53,559 bases of DNA from contig PUMM01000072.1 of assembly GCA_003551365.1 (NCBI GenBank), positions 1 through 53,559 on the forward strand, read 5' to 3'. The notes under the pieces are model-generated. The model was not told where the DNA came from and searched no databases. It saw only the letters and a program-made list of their open reading frames with translations. This stretch comes from Clostridia bacterium. GTDB taxonomy: Bacteria > Bacillota > Sulfobacillia > SLMV01. The translations under genes were made by a program, and so were the position numbers. This document shows, in pieces, positions 8,124 to 17,579 of the stretch (position 1 is its first letter; each line of letters begins with the position of its first letter).

Positions 8124-8954
8124 CTATCCTCCGGAGCTCTCCTCCGGGATCTGCTGCCCCTGGTGATCTATCCGGTAGGGTGCGGGATGCAGCAGCTCTC
8201 CCAGAGGCAGCACCTCGTATTCCTCCTCTTCCAGGTATTGCAGGATATCGGGGAGTGCCTCGGCGGTGGGGCGGGCGTTATTGTGAAACAGTACGATGGC
8301 TCCCGGATGCATCAGGGTGGTAACGCGGTTGAATACGTAATCGCCGGTGACCTCCCGCCAGTCCAGACTGTCGATACTCCACTGGATGGGAACGAACCCC
8401 ATCTCATCGCGCGCCACCCGCATGACCGTGTCATCGTAGGAACCGAACGGAGGGCGAAACAGGCGGGGCTCGGCGTCGGGGCACAGTGACTGCACCATAC
8501 CCCGGTTGTCCTCCAGCTCGTTGCGGATCTCCTCTTCCGAAAGGTCAGCCATGTCCGGGTGATTGGCGCTGTGCAGACCGATTTCATGTCCCCCATCCCA
8601 GATATCCTCTGCGTACTCGGGATAATCCTCCATCCATATATTAGTGAGGAAAAATGTGGCAGAAACATCGTGATCATGCAGGACCGCGAGCAGCTGCCCG
8701 GTATACTCTGCCCCCCAGGTGGCGTCGAAGGTGAGTGCCACCTGTCGGTCTTCGGTCTGCACCGAGTATATGGGGATCTGCCGGCTGTCGCCCGCGGGGG
8801 CCGCCACCTGCAGGATTCGCAGCGAATCTGCCCCCAGCAGAAGAAACACCAGGCCAACCACTGCGGCCAGCAGGAGAGCGACGACCAGGATCAGGGTTCG
8901 CCGGTACACTATCAAGAACCGCACGGTCTCACTCCTCGTCCCTAGAGGTCTCAT
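8124..8954 (-). CDS. Polysaccharide deacetylase family protein
   Basis: N-terminal TM; VALTFDATWG, ATFFLTNIWME, GHEIGLHSANHPDM, FRPPFGSYDD, PGAIVLFHN NodB motifs. Confidence 0.9.
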   Translation of the reverse strand: MRPLGTRSETVRFLIVYRRTLILVVALLLAAVVGLVFLLLGADSLRILQVAAPAGDSRQIPIYSVQTEDRQVALTFDATWGAEYTGQLLAVLHDHDVSATFFLTNIWMEDYPEYAEDIWDGGHEIGLHSANHPDMADLSEEEIRNELEDNRGMVQSLCPDAEPRLFRPPFGSYDDTVMRVARDEMGFVPIQWSIDSLDWREVTGDYVFNRVTTLMHPGAIVLFHNNARPTAEALPDILQYLEEEEYEVLPLGELLHPAPYRIDHQGQQIPEESSGG

Positions 8955-9111
8955 TCACAGGTATATGCGAGGGGTGCCCACCCCATTCTCGCGGAGATTC
9001 GCGCCGGCGGGGAGGAACCAGGCCGCCCGAGATGGAACGTTCTATTAGTCGAGCTGTGCGGATGACGGCGAACACTGTGGCTGTTTACGCATGCGAGAGG
9101 GGGAACTGGGA

Positions 9112-9648
9112 ATGACAACTTTTGACGATCTGGTATTGCAGCGCAAGAGCATCAGGGCCTATTCATCGAGACCCGTGCCCTTTGAGGATGTACAGGATGT
9201 GATCAATACGGCTCTGGAATCACCGTCGGCCAAGAACCTGCAGCCGTGGGAAATTATCGTGGTGGAGGATGAGGAAAGGCGGCGTCGGCTGGCCGAGATT
9301 GCCAACGGGCAGCAGTTTGTGGGCGATGCCCCGATCATCCTCGCGCCGGTGGCCACCGAGCCGCAACGCATCATGACCTGTGACATTCCGGCCTATGCGG
9401 TAGATCTGTCCATTCTGGTCACGCATATGATGCTGCGGGCGGCCGAAAAGGGACTGGGTACCTGTTGGATCGGCGCTTTTGATGCCGATGCTGCCGCGGA
9501 GGAACTGGGAGTTCCGGAGGACAGAAAGGTGTTCACGCTGCTCCCCCTCGGGTATCCGGCCGAGGACCCCAAGCGACGGCCGCGCAAGGGTTTTGCGGAC
9601 GTGGTCCACTGGGAGCAGTACGGGCAGCAGAGGCGGGGCACGGAATGA
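9112..9648 (+). CDS. Nitroreductase family protein
   Basis: QRKSIRAYSSRPV, ESPSAKNLQPWEIIVV, GLGTCWIGAFD, PLGYPAEDPKRRPRK. Confidence 0.9.
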   Translation: MTTFDDLVLQRKSIRAYSSRPVPFEDVQDVINTALESPSAKNLQPWEIIVVEDEERRRRLAEIANGQQFVGDAPIILAPVATEPQRIMTCDIPAYAVDLSILVTHMMLRAAEKGLGTCWIGAFDADAAAEELGVPEDRKVFTLLPLGYPAEDPKRRPRKGFADVVHWEQYGQQRRGTE

Positions 9649-10634
9649 CCGACGCCGGGGGCGGTCCGTACATCGAGGATATGACTCCCGGCGGGGAGGT
9701 TGCCGGCACCTACGGGGTGGCGGGGAAGCGCCTGCGCTCCTTTCGCGATCCATCCAGAGGCAGGTTTCTGCAGTTGCGGCTGCGGGACGTTACCGGCAGC
9801 ATAGCCGGTCTGTTGTGGGAGGGGGCGGAGGAAGTCGCCGAAAGCTTCTCGGTGGGAGATGTCCTGCGGGTGCGGGGGCAGGTGGAGGAGTATCGGGGAC
9901 AGAAGCAGCTGGTACTGCAGTCGCTGGATCCGTCCCCGGCGGAGAGCGTGCGCCCGGAGCGCTTTATCCCGCCCTCTCCCCGCTCCCTCGATGAGATGGA
10001 GCGCGAATTGTGGCGTCGGGTCGAGATGGTGGAGGATCCTCATCTGTCACAGCTTCTCCTGATCCTCTTTCAGGAGGAGGAAACCTACTCGTCTTTCATC
10101 ACTGCACCCGCCGGCAAGACGGTGCATCACAACTACCTACACGGGCTGCTGGAGCATTCGCTGGAAGTGGTCTCCATCCTGACGCGCGAGGACTGCACGG
10201 ATGAGATGGATACGGATCTGTTGATCACGGGAGGGCTGCTGCACGATGTGGGCAAGATTGAGGAATACTTCTGCCGCGCAGCCATTGGTTACACCGACGA
10301 GGGGAGGCTGCTGGGACACATCGTCATGGGTGATGCGATGCTGCGGAAGGCACTGCGCCGGGTGCCGGATATTAGCCGGCGTCGGGCGCTGCACCTGCGT
10401 CACCTGCTGCTGAGCCACCACGGTAAGCAGGAGTACGGCTCGCCGGTGCTGCCGCAGACTCCCGAGGCAGTGGCTCTGCATCACGCCGATCTGTACAGCG
10501 GAAGGGTCGGGCAGGTGCGCATCGTTGCCGATGGGGCAGCTGAGTCGGGTGGGGATTGGTCAGAGTTCGACCCCATGCTCGGAAGATACGTTTGGGTCGC
10601 CAGCGAGAAGGAGGCGGGACAGGCCGATGAATGA
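9645..10634 (+). CDS. yhaM: YhaM-like 3'-5' exoribonuclease (OB-fold + HD domain)
   Basis: OB-fold N-terminus (FLQLRLRDVTGSIAGLLWEGA) and HD motif GGLLHDVGKIEEY with HHNYLHGLLEHSLEV. Confidence 0.82.
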   Translation: MTDAGGGPYIEDMTPGGEVAGTYGVAGKRLRSFRDPSRGRFLQLRLRDVTGSIAGLLWEGAEEVAESFSVGDVLRVRGQVEEYRGQKQLVLQSLDPSPAESVRPERFIPPSPRSLDEMERELWRRVEMVEDPHLSQLLLILFQEEETYSSFITAPAGKTVHHNYLHGLLEHSLEVVSILTREDCTDEMDTDLLITGGLLHDVGKIEEYFCRAAIGYTDEGRLLGHIVMGDAMLRKALRRVPDISRRRALHLRHLLLSHHGKQEYGSPVLPQTPEAVALHHADLYSGRVGQVRIVADGAAESGGDWSEFDPMLGRYVWVASEKEAGQADE

Positions 10635-11478
10635 GGGTGGCGCCAGCGGACTCACCACGGTGCAGGCCCGCCTGGCAGAGGTGGTGACGGTGGTATACAT
10701 GGCGGTGCACACCGGGATCTATGGGCGCATGATCCTGGGGCACATGCCCGGACCCGGGCACGGCACCCTCCTCTATTCTGCGGGTACCGCCTTTTACATC
10801 GCCCTGCTGTACTACGCATCGGGGCGCCTGCGGGCAGGAAACAACGTCTGGGGGTTCACGGTGGCCGGTGCGCTGGTGGTGAACCTGGTGTCAAGCAGCG
10901 TGCATCTGATGATGACCCTGGACCTGTTCGCCCGTCCGGCCGTGTACAGTACGGCGTCGGTGGTGGCCGGCCCGATCGCTGAGCTGTATCTGTGGTCATT
11001 GTTCATCCATTCGTTTCTCATCGAGGGGTCACGCCGCTGGAGGAGGGGGGAGGACGGCAATGGTGCCGCGCCGCGCATCCTGGGATCGGGTCGCTTCCGG
11101 GATCGATGGTGGAGCACGCTGCTCACCGCCATCGTTGTGGCTGTACTGCCGGTTCTCGTCCTTCTATCCGAGGGCGGCACGATCGCGTTGGATGTATCCG
11201 ATGTGATAGTTTCCTTTGTCCGGTTCTGGGACCCGCTCATATACATCTTCCTGTTCGGGGCCTATCTCCTATTATTTCGCATAAGCAACCTGCCCGTGCT
11301 CAAACACCTGGCGGTGCTGTTTGCAGTGGCTGCTACAGTCGGCATTACCCAGCTGTTTGGCGCCTCCCCGGAACTGGTGGAGCGCACGGGTGTACTCGGT
11401 AGAGGCGTGTGGTACGGGGCTTTGTTGCTGCCGGTGCTCAAATACTACCTCTGGCTCTGCGCGACCCGGGAGTTCTAG
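10627..11478 (+). CDS. Hypothetical multi-pass membrane protein
   Basis: Several predicted TM segments; overlaps the end of the yhaM-like gene. Confidence 0.65.
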   Translation: MNEGGASGLTTVQARLAEVVTVVYMAVHTGIYGRMILGHMPGPGHGTLLYSAGTAFYIALLYYASGRLRAGNNVWGFTVAGALVVNLVSSSVHLMMTLDLFARPAVYSTASVVAGPIAELYLWSLFIHSFLIEGSRRWRRGEDGNGAAPRILGSGRFRDRWWSTLLTAIVVAVLPVLVLLSEGGTIALDVSDVIVSFVRFWDPLIYIFLFGAYLLLFRISNLPVLKHLAVLFAVAATVGITQLFGASPELVERTGVLGRGVWYGALLLPVLKYYLWLCATREF

Positions 11479-11942
11479 CCCTCCCCCAGCACCAGCCAGG
11501 TGCCGGCCGCCAGCAGCAGGAGGCCGAGAGATCTCTGTGGGGAGACCGGGACAGTTTCGAGACCGAGCAGACCGAAATGATCGAGGAATGCCGCCGTGGC
11601 CACCTGAGCGGCCACTATGGCGGTGGTGGCGGGAGCAGCCCCGACCCGCCCTATTCCTGCCGCCACCCCCCAGATTATGGCGACACCCAGCGGACCCCCC
11701 AGATAGGCGTGCGGCGGCGCCCGCAGCAGGTCCTCCCACCCGGCGGCGAAGCGCCCCGCGATGAGCAGGCCCACCACTACCGCAGCCGCGAGAACTGTCC
11801 CCGTGGTGTGAACTATCAGCGTAGCACCCGCGAGCGTGGCCCGCCGGGCCAAAAACGAATTCAGCGTGCCCTGCCAGGCCATCAAACTGCCGGCCCCGGC
11901 CGCTATGAGCACTGCAACTATTCGGCTCATGATTCCCTCCAC
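11475..11942 (-). CDS. DMT-superfamily (DUF606/YdcZ-like) membrane protein
   Basis: AAGAGSLMAWQGTLNSFLARR N-terminus and about five TM helices. Confidence 0.75.
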   Translation of the reverse strand: MEGIMSRIVAVLIAAGAGSLMAWQGTLNSFLARRATLAGATLIVHTTGTVLAAAVVVGLLIAGRFAAGWEDLLRAPPHAYLGGPLGVAIIWGVAAGIGRVGAAPATTAIVAAQVATAAFLDHFGLLGLETVPVSPQRSLGLLLLAAGTWLVLGEG

Positions 11943-12112
11943 TTCCCGCCGCCAGTCGCTGAACGGGGAGGTGATATGCAGGTTGTGCTGGCATCTCCGC
12001 CCCCCGTGGACCGAATTGCCTCCTCTTACGACCCCCGGCCCCGCTTTCTGGCCGGCCGGGTGATATGATATAGGGTAACCAGCACTGTGATGATTATCGG
12101 AGGTGAGGCAGT

Positions 12113-13018
12113 TTGGCGCGAGTGGGTACCTGTTCGTGGGCAGACCGCTCCATGGTGGAGGCGTGGTATCCGGAGGACTGCCGGTCGCCGGAGGATCTCC
12201 TCCGCCACTACAGCCGCCACTTTGATGTGGTGGAGGTGAATTCCACCTTCTACGCCCTCCCGCAGGCTGGGATGGCGGAGGGCTGGGCGGAGCGGACGCC
12301 GGAGAACTTCACCTTTCACGTGAAGGCCTTCGGGGTGATGACCGGGCATTCGGTGCCGCCGGATCGCCTGCCGGATGAACTGCGCGAGGAATACGACTAT
12401 GAGCTCACCCGCTATGGCAATGTGAAGAACCCCCCGCCCCAGATGATTCGGCGCTGCTTTGCCCTGTTCTGCCGGGCCCTGCGTCCCCTGCAGCGCGCCC
12501 GGAAGCTCGGTTTGATTCTGTTTCAGTTCCCGCCGTACTTCACCGCCAGGCACAGGGGCGAGCTGCGGCGGAATCTGCGTTGGATCGATCGTTCGGCTGA
12601 GGTCATGCAAGGATATGACCTGGCCGTGGAGTTTCGTCACCGCTCCTGGTACAGGGATGACGTCATGCGCGCCGTCCTCCCCTTTCTGCGGGAGCGCCAG
12701 CTGTCCCTGGTAGCCGCGGATGAGCCGCAGGTGGGAGACAGGTCCATCCCCCCGGTCGTGCTGCGTAGCGGTCCGTACGGGTATTTCCGCTTGAACGGGC
12801 GCAACGAGACCAACTGGAACCGCCGAACGAGCTCGGCGGCAGAGCGCTTCCGGTACCTGTACAGTGAGGAAGAACTGCGCGAATGGGTCGAACCCATCCG
12901 GGAGCTGGAGCGGGAGACGGAAGAGACCTTCGTCATGTTCAACAACTGCTACGCCGACTATGCACCCAGGAATGCGCTGGATATGATGGGCCTGCTCGGG
13001 CAGGATGGGAGGGATTAA
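12113..13018 (+). CDS. DUF72 domain protein (YecE-like)
   Basis: VGTCSWAD..WYP, HFDVVEVNSTFYALP, FTFHVKAF, YFRLNGRN, FVMFNNCYADYAPRNA. Confidence 0.88.
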   Translation: MARVGTCSWADRSMVEAWYPEDCRSPEDLLRHYSRHFDVVEVNSTFYALPQAGMAEGWAERTPENFTFHVKAFGVMTGHSVPPDRLPDELREEYDYELTRYGNVKNPPPQMIRRCFALFCRALRPLQRARKLGLILFQFPPYFTARHRGELRRNLRWIDRSAEVMQGYDLAVEFRHRSWYRDDVMRAVLPFLRERQLSLVAADEPQVGDRSIPPVVLRSGPYGYFRLNGRNETNWNRRTSSAAERFRYLYSEEELREWVEPIRELERETEETFVMFNNCYADYAPRNALDMMGLLGQDGRD

Positions 13019-13065
13019 GCCGCCCAATGCGGCGTATACATCAGAGAGGATGAAAGCCGCGGGAG

Positions 13066-13872
13066 GTGAGGATGTTGCAGCGGGCGACCACCGCGCAGGC
13101 GACACTCATGGTCACTTTGATTATGTGTGTGGGTGCATTTGCCGCTCCGGTGACCGGGTCTGGGGGTGCGGCCGAGCGGGAGGGGTTGGCCGGCGACGCG
13201 GTGTGGAATGTGCCGGCCGACGGACGTCGCTGGGGAGGATACGGTCCGACGGGCATGCACGTGGCGATCGATGTTGATGTGCGGAGACTGACGCTCTACT
13301 GGGGCGCGGTTGAGGTCGAGTCGTATCCGGTGGCGGTGGGAAAGCCGGATACACCCACTCCCCTGGGCGCGTGGTTGGTGCGGGATCGCGGTGCCTGGGG
13401 TGGGGGGTTCGGAGCCAGGTGGATGGGTCTGAGCGTGCCCTGGGGACGGTACGGGATGCACGGCACCAACCGGCCCGGGTCCATCGGTGGGACACTGTCG
13501 GCTGGCTGCGTGCGGATGTTTGACCGCGATGTGATTGATCTCTATCGCTACGCTCCGGTGGGGACGGTCGCAGTGGTTACCGGCACACCGGGTACCAAAT
13601 ACGGCGAAGCGGCCCGTTCGATAGGCTTTGCGACCCGGGGGTCCGATGTGATGGGGCTGCAGGCGCTGCTCTGGGTCGAGGGGCAGTACAGTGCGGGGAT
13701 CGATGGAATTTTTGGCTACGGCACGGCGGAGGCGCTGCGCTCTTATGCCGATGAGCGCGATGCCCGTGCGGGGGATTCGCTCGACGCGGAGCGCGCGGCC
13801 GAGTGGCAGCTTTCCGACTGGTGGTTCCCCGATCCGCGCTGCTGGGGGGATGCGCGCGATGATGATTCCTGA
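13066..13872 (+). CDS. Secreted L,D-transpeptidase (YkuD) with peptidoglycan-binding domain
   Basis: YGMHGTNRPGSIGGTLSAGCVRMFDRD catalytic motif; C-terminal GSDVMGLQALLWVEGQYSAGIDGIFGYGT PG-binding repeat; signal peptide. Confidence 0.92.
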   Translation: MRMLQRATTAQATLMVTLIMCVGAFAAPVTGSGGAAEREGLAGDAVWNVPADGRRWGGYGPTGMHVAIDVDVRRLTLYWGAVEVESYPVAVGKPDTPTPLGAWLVRDRGAWGGGFGARWMGLSVPWGRYGMHGTNRPGSIGGTLSAGCVRMFDRDVIDLYRYAPVGTVAVVTGTPGTKYGEAARSIGFATRGSDVMGLQALLWVEGQYSAGIDGIFGYGTAEALRSYADERDARAGDSLDAERAAEWQLSDWWFPDPRCWGDARDDDS

Positions 13873-13955
13873 GATGAGAGAAGGATATGTCCGAAGCGGG
13901 GGAGAAGAGAGAAGTGAGGTATATCAAGTGCAAGTACGCAATTGGAGGATGAACT

Positions 13956-14252
13956 ATGTTCTCTGAACACGACGACGATCGGAGAACCCGCATCATCGAC
14001 GAAGAGGAGCTGTATGCTGGAGAGGATGACCACGTCCGGGCCCTGCGTACCATATACCTGGCCCTCGAGGAGAAGGGGTATGATCCGGTGCAGCAGCTGG
14101 CCCATTACCTTCTCACAGATGAGCCCGCGTATATCACTGCCCACCGCAATGCCCGGGTGCTGGCCACGCGGCTCGAGCGGGACGAGATAATTGAATCGTT
14201 TGTCAGATTCTACGTTCAGAACCACCCCTCCATGCTCCAGACTGAGGACTGA
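13956..14252 (+). CDS. ireB: IreB-family regulatory phosphoprotein (DUF965-like)
   Basis: VRALRTIYLALEEKGYDPVQQLAHYLLTDEPAYITAHRNARVLATRLERDEIIESFVRFY. Confidence 0.82.
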   Translation: MFSEHDDDRRTRIIDEEELYAGEDDHVRALRTIYLALEEKGYDPVQQLAHYLLTDEPAYITAHRNARVLATRLERDEIIESFVRFYVQNHPSMLQTED

Positions 14253-14286
14253 TTCCACCTTCTGCCCGCCTCCCGGATGACACCTC

Positions 14287-14313
14287 TTCTGCCGCCGGAT
14301 TCCCGCGGCAGAA
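14287..14313 (+). terminator. Hairpin after the ireB-like gene
   Basis: TTCTGCCGC-cggattccc-GCGGCAGAA perfect 9-bp arms, followed by TAATCTTCTT. Confidence 0.6.
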
Positions 14314-14377
14314 TAATCTTCTTGTGCTGCGGGATAATAGCTTCGCGACGAACAATCCGGGGCAAGAGGTGAAGTCT

Positions 14378-14932
14378 GTGAAAGCAACAGGCGTTGTCAG
14401 AAGGATCGATGATCTGGGGCGAATTGTAATACCGATCGAGATTCGCCGGACCATGAGGATCCGCGACGGAGACCCCCTGGAGATCTTTGTGGACAAAGAT
14501 GGCGAGGTCATTCTCAAGAAATACTCCGCCATCATTGATCTGGGTTCATTCGCCGAGGAGATGACCGATTCGGTGCATGAAGCCAGTGGGCATGTGGCTC
14601 TCATCACCGACAGGGACTCAGTTGTGGCGGTCACCGGCGCCCGTCGCAAGGACTTTGTCGACAAGCGCATAGGCGACTCCGTCCTTCGCGCGATGAATGA
14701 TCGACAGACCATCGCTGAGGATGGAACGATGGGCGCTGTCGCTGCGGTCCTCGATGAGAACTGGGGCGAGCCGGAGTTCACCAGCACCGTCATTACCCCC
14801 ATCGTGGTGCATGGAGACCCGTACGGCGCGGTGGTGGTCGGGTCGGTCGACGAAAACGAGCCGATTGGCGACACCGAAACCAAGATGGCGCGCTCGGCAG
14901 CGGGTTTTCTCTCTCGCTTTCTGGCGGAATGA
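14378..14932 (+). CDS. spoVT: Stage V sporulation protein T (AbrB-type regulator)
   Basis: VKATGVVRRIDDLGRIVIPIEIRRTMRIRDGDPLEIFVDKDGEVILKKYS plus GAF-like C-terminus. Confidence 0.95.
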   Translation: MKATGVVRRIDDLGRIVIPIEIRRTMRIRDGDPLEIFVDKDGEVILKKYSAIIDLGSFAEEMTDSVHEASGHVALITDRDSVVAVTGARRKDFVDKRIGDSVLRAMNDRQTIAEDGTMGAVAAVLDENWGEPEFTSTVITPIVVHGDPYGAVVVGSVDENEPIGDTETKMARSAAGFLSRFLAE

Positions 14933-15011
14933 TCCCCGCGGTCTGTGACGAACATGGGCCACCAGATCGGACGATCTGAACGGGAATGTGCGACAGAGAA
15001 CCTCGATTCTC

Positions 15012-15051
15012 CCGGACCGGACGCACCGGCAGCGAGGGTGCGCCGGTCCGG
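15012..15051 (+). terminator. Long hairpin downstream of spoVT
   Basis: CCGGACCGG-a-CGCACC..GGTGCG-CCGGTCCGG. Confidence 0.65.
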
Positions 15052-15202
15052 TCTGTTGGTGTCTCCGGCCGTGGGGGGTGGGCTGATGCGGGGTTATCGT
15101 CCCCCGTTGCCAGCCCGCCTGTAGCGGCTGGGGGTTTGGGGTGCGAATGCATTTGACGCACGCGATTTACTCCCGGGGCAATGCGGCGAAGGCAATATTG
15201 CC

Positions 15203-15898
15203 TCAACTCTCCCGCCGCTGCCACCAGAGGGAACCGCTGCGATCCACTGCCGCCACAAAGATCTCGCTGAGTTGAGGAGCACCTGCCTGCTGCAGCTGCC
15301 CCATCAGCCATTCCCGGTCTCTTCCCAGAGTGTGCAGGCCGTCGTAGTTGATGGTGGCATCGACTACCAGGGCGGCGGGCAGGCCCTCGGCCGGAAGGTC
15401 CATGTTGAGATCCTGCACCTGTACCGGCCGTGATTTCGTTTTGGGAATCACGCTCAAACTGCCGGACATCTCCAGAATAGCGTACTGTACATCGGGCAGG
15501 GAGGGACTCTGCTGTTGGCGCAGCTGCTCCATGAGTTCGTGCACCGTGTAGCGGGACCGACGCATGTTTCCTTCATTGATCTGTCCGTCATCGATAATCA
15601 CGGTGGGACGGCCGTTGATCAATGACATCAGTCGGGGGAACTTGATGCAGAGACAGGAGAGCACGATCTGCAGTGCTGCCAGGGTGGTCATGGGGATCAG
15701 ACCTGTCCAGACGGAAGTACGGGGATCATCGATCACGAAGACCGCCGCCTCGGCTATCATTATTGCTACGACCAGATCGAAAGGAGACAGCTGCCCGACC
15801 TCCCGCTTGCCCATGAGGCGGATCAGGATTAGGGCGACGAAGTAGAAGAGAATGGTGCGGAGAAACACGGTCAACAGGTCTTGCACGCCGGGCTTCAC
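15203..15898 (-). CDS. DUF421 (YetF-like) membrane protein
   Basis: LIRLMGKREVGQLSPFDLVVAIMIAEAAV..INGRPTVIIDDGQINEGNMRRSRYTVHELMEQLR; GTG start proposed at 15898. Confidence 0.88.
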   Translation of the reverse strand: MKPGVQDLLTVFLRTILFYFVALILIRLMGKREVGQLSPFDLVVAIMIAEAAVFVIDDPRTSVWTGLIPMTTLAALQIVLSCLCIKFPRLMSLINGRPTVIIDDGQINEGNMRRSRYTVHELMEQLRQQQSPSLPDVQYAILEMSGSLSVIPKTKSRPVQVQDLNMDLPAEGLPAALVVDATINYDGLHTLGRDREWLMGQLQQAGAPQLSEIFVAAVDRSGSLWWQRRES

Positions 15899-16043
15899 CT
15901 CGCCTATGTACTGTGCGACGGATCCGCTCCCATTATGCAGCGAGATGGGAGACCGTCGGCACATTTGTGGTGTGACACTGGCGCATCTGCATATACTACA
16001 GGTGTCGTCCGATTCCCGGCGAGTTCCGAAGGGAAGGTGGACC

Positions 16044-16226
16044 ATGGCGAGACTCATGAGCGACAGACTCAAGTACGAGTTGGCCAGAGAGCTCGGCATA
16101 GATGACCTTCTGAGACAGAATGGCGGCGACTGGGGTGCCATGCCGGCCAGATCCTGTGGATCGCTGGTGCGGGCGGCCATCGCCCGTGCCGAGCGGGCCA
16201 TGGCAGAGGAGCAAGAGGGGCATTGA
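16044..16226 (+). CDS. Small, acid-soluble spore protein, alpha/beta-type-like
   Basis: MSDRLKYELARELGIDDLLRQNGGDWGAMPARSCGSLVRAAIARAERAMAE fits the SASP pattern; RBS GGGAAGGTGG. Confidence 0.82.
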   Translation: MARLMSDRLKYELARELGIDDLLRQNGGDWGAMPARSCGSLVRAAIARAERAMAEEQEGH

Positions 16227-16234
16227 GGGCGACG

Positions 16235-16262
16235 GGGTGGGGCGTCGAAAGACGCCCCACCC
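16235..16262 (+). terminator. Hairpin after the SASP gene
   Basis: GGGTGGGGCGTC-GAAA-GACGCCCCACCC, 12 bp perfect with GAAA loop. Confidence 0.7.
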
Positions 16263-16672
16263 GCTGCTGAGCGTATTCTCCTGTACCCGGGGCAACCCAC
16301 GGTTCCTCGCCGGTGCTCGTCATTATGAAAGGAGTACCGGTGCCCTCCCGATTGTCAGTGGCCCGGCGCTCTGGGCTCTGGTGCCAGGTTCTTGCTTCTG
16401 CATAACTTCGGTGATCTTCTCGGAGACACGTGTCCTCCCACTGGTCGAACTCCTTCAGATCTCTGAACTCCGGGTATGTCATACAGCTGTCATGCCCTCC
16501 CGGTATACATGAGGTGGGTGGAGCGGGGCGGATGCGGGCAGGACCCGTGCACTGCTTCGCGAAGTCCTCATCAACTGGTGAGTGACGCACACGCGGCTAT
16601 CGGCCGCACAGGGTACTACGGTTGTGACGGATGAAAACTGCTCCTATCTGCCGGGAGGGGGAGGTGTCATCG

Positions 16673-16819
16673 GTGTCCAAACTCGTCAGCTTCCTGTATC
16701 GTCTGGCCAGAACGGCGAACGATGTTGAGACCGTGAGCAGCGGCAAACCAAAGCGCATAGCCCGGCGGGCGAAGAACAAGTTCATTGGACGCAAGCTCAT
16801 GCGAAAGATCATGCGGTGA
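16673..16819 (+). CDS. Small basic hypothetical protein
   Basis: SKLVSFLYRLARTANDVETVSSGKPKRIARRAKNKFIGRKLMRKIMR; GTG start after GGGAGGGGGAGG. Confidence 0.65.
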   Translation: MSKLVSFLYRLARTANDVETVSSGKPKRIARRAKNKFIGRKLMRKIMR

Positions 16820-16832
16820 GGGGAGGATAACG

Positions 16833-17024
16833 GTGCGGGTCATTATTGATGAGAGACAGATTGGCGACAAGCTGACGGTGGGCGTGCAGGCCGAGGAAGA
16901 AGAGGTCGGTCTGTTTGTGGCTTCCGAGGATGTTTCGGCCAGCTGTGCCTTTCTCGCCGATGAATGGGAAAAGTTTGTGCAAGCTGTGAATGAGGCGGAC
17001 CGGGAAATCCGTGGCGAGGACTGA
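16833..17024 (+). CDS. Small hypothetical protein
   Basis: GTG start preceded by GGGGAGGA; acidic ORF directly after 16673..16819. Confidence 0.5.
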   Translation: MRVIIDERQIGDKLTVGVQAEEEEVGLFVASEDVSASCAFLADEWEKFVQAVNEADREIRGED

Positions 17025-17099
17025 TTGCCGGGGAGATTTCCATGGCCTGGGCAGTATGGGTGTGCGAGGGATCTCTTTGTGAGTGATCTTGTGGCTGGA

Positions 17100-17152
17100 T
17101 TGTGGGGTGCTGATCTACGTCATCGACTGATGACCGGGGTCGCACCCCACAA
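17100..17152. repeat. Two-tier inverted repeat in noncoding DNA
   Basis: TTGTGGGGTGC(17100-17110)..GTCATC-gact-GATGAC(17119-17134)..GCACCCCACAA(17142-17152). Confidence 0.75.
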
Positions 17153-17517
17153 CATGTGTCTGTCGTTTCCGTCCGCGCACCCGCCCCCACGGCGTCTGCA
17201 CAGGCCCCATTGCTCCCGCCCTCTCACCTGTTGGCGGATTTGATCAGCGCGCGGGATACAGTGGCAGTGCGGACGGCGCCTGAGAGATCGATCACCTGGC
17301 CTCTCGTCGGACAGGTGGTTTCATCACATCCGGGAAATACTCACCGTTTTTGGCGACAGGGCCGCGCCCGTGCAGCGGGCGGTGACGAATCGCTGTTTCC
17401 AGCGCACGTTTGTCACATGCAGGGGAGAGGGATGGAAGGGCTGCCTCTATGTTCCATCACGCGCATCGTCGCCTGATCGGTGGTTCGGTGGGTCAGCCAG
17501 AATCAGCCAGTCCGTCC

Positions 17518-17545
17518 TTGACATGATGTAAGATATTGTTATAAT
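17518..17545 (+). promoter_or_regulatory. Consensus sigma-A promoter
   Basis: TTGACA (17518-17523), 16-bp spacer, TATAAT (17540-17545). Confidence 0.85.
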
Positions 17546-17555
17546 GACAATATCT
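17531..17555. promoter_or_regulatory. Candidate operator palindrome overlapping the -10
   Basis: AGATATTGT-tataatg-ACAATATCT perfect 9-bp inverted repeat. Confidence 0.65.
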
Positions 17556-17579
17556 GACCCCAACGAAGTGATTCCATTG

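Noticed and set aside
16069-16590. Minus-strand ORF with a plausible short peptide (MTYPEFRDLKEFDQWEDTC...)
   Set aside because: Has no stop before running through the SASP terminator hairpin and antisense into the SASP gene; weak RBS spacing
17275-17330. CTGAGA and paired ATCACCTG/CAGGTGGT reminiscent of a TPP or other riboswitch
   Set aside because: Other conserved TPP blocks are absent; only a fragmentary resemblance
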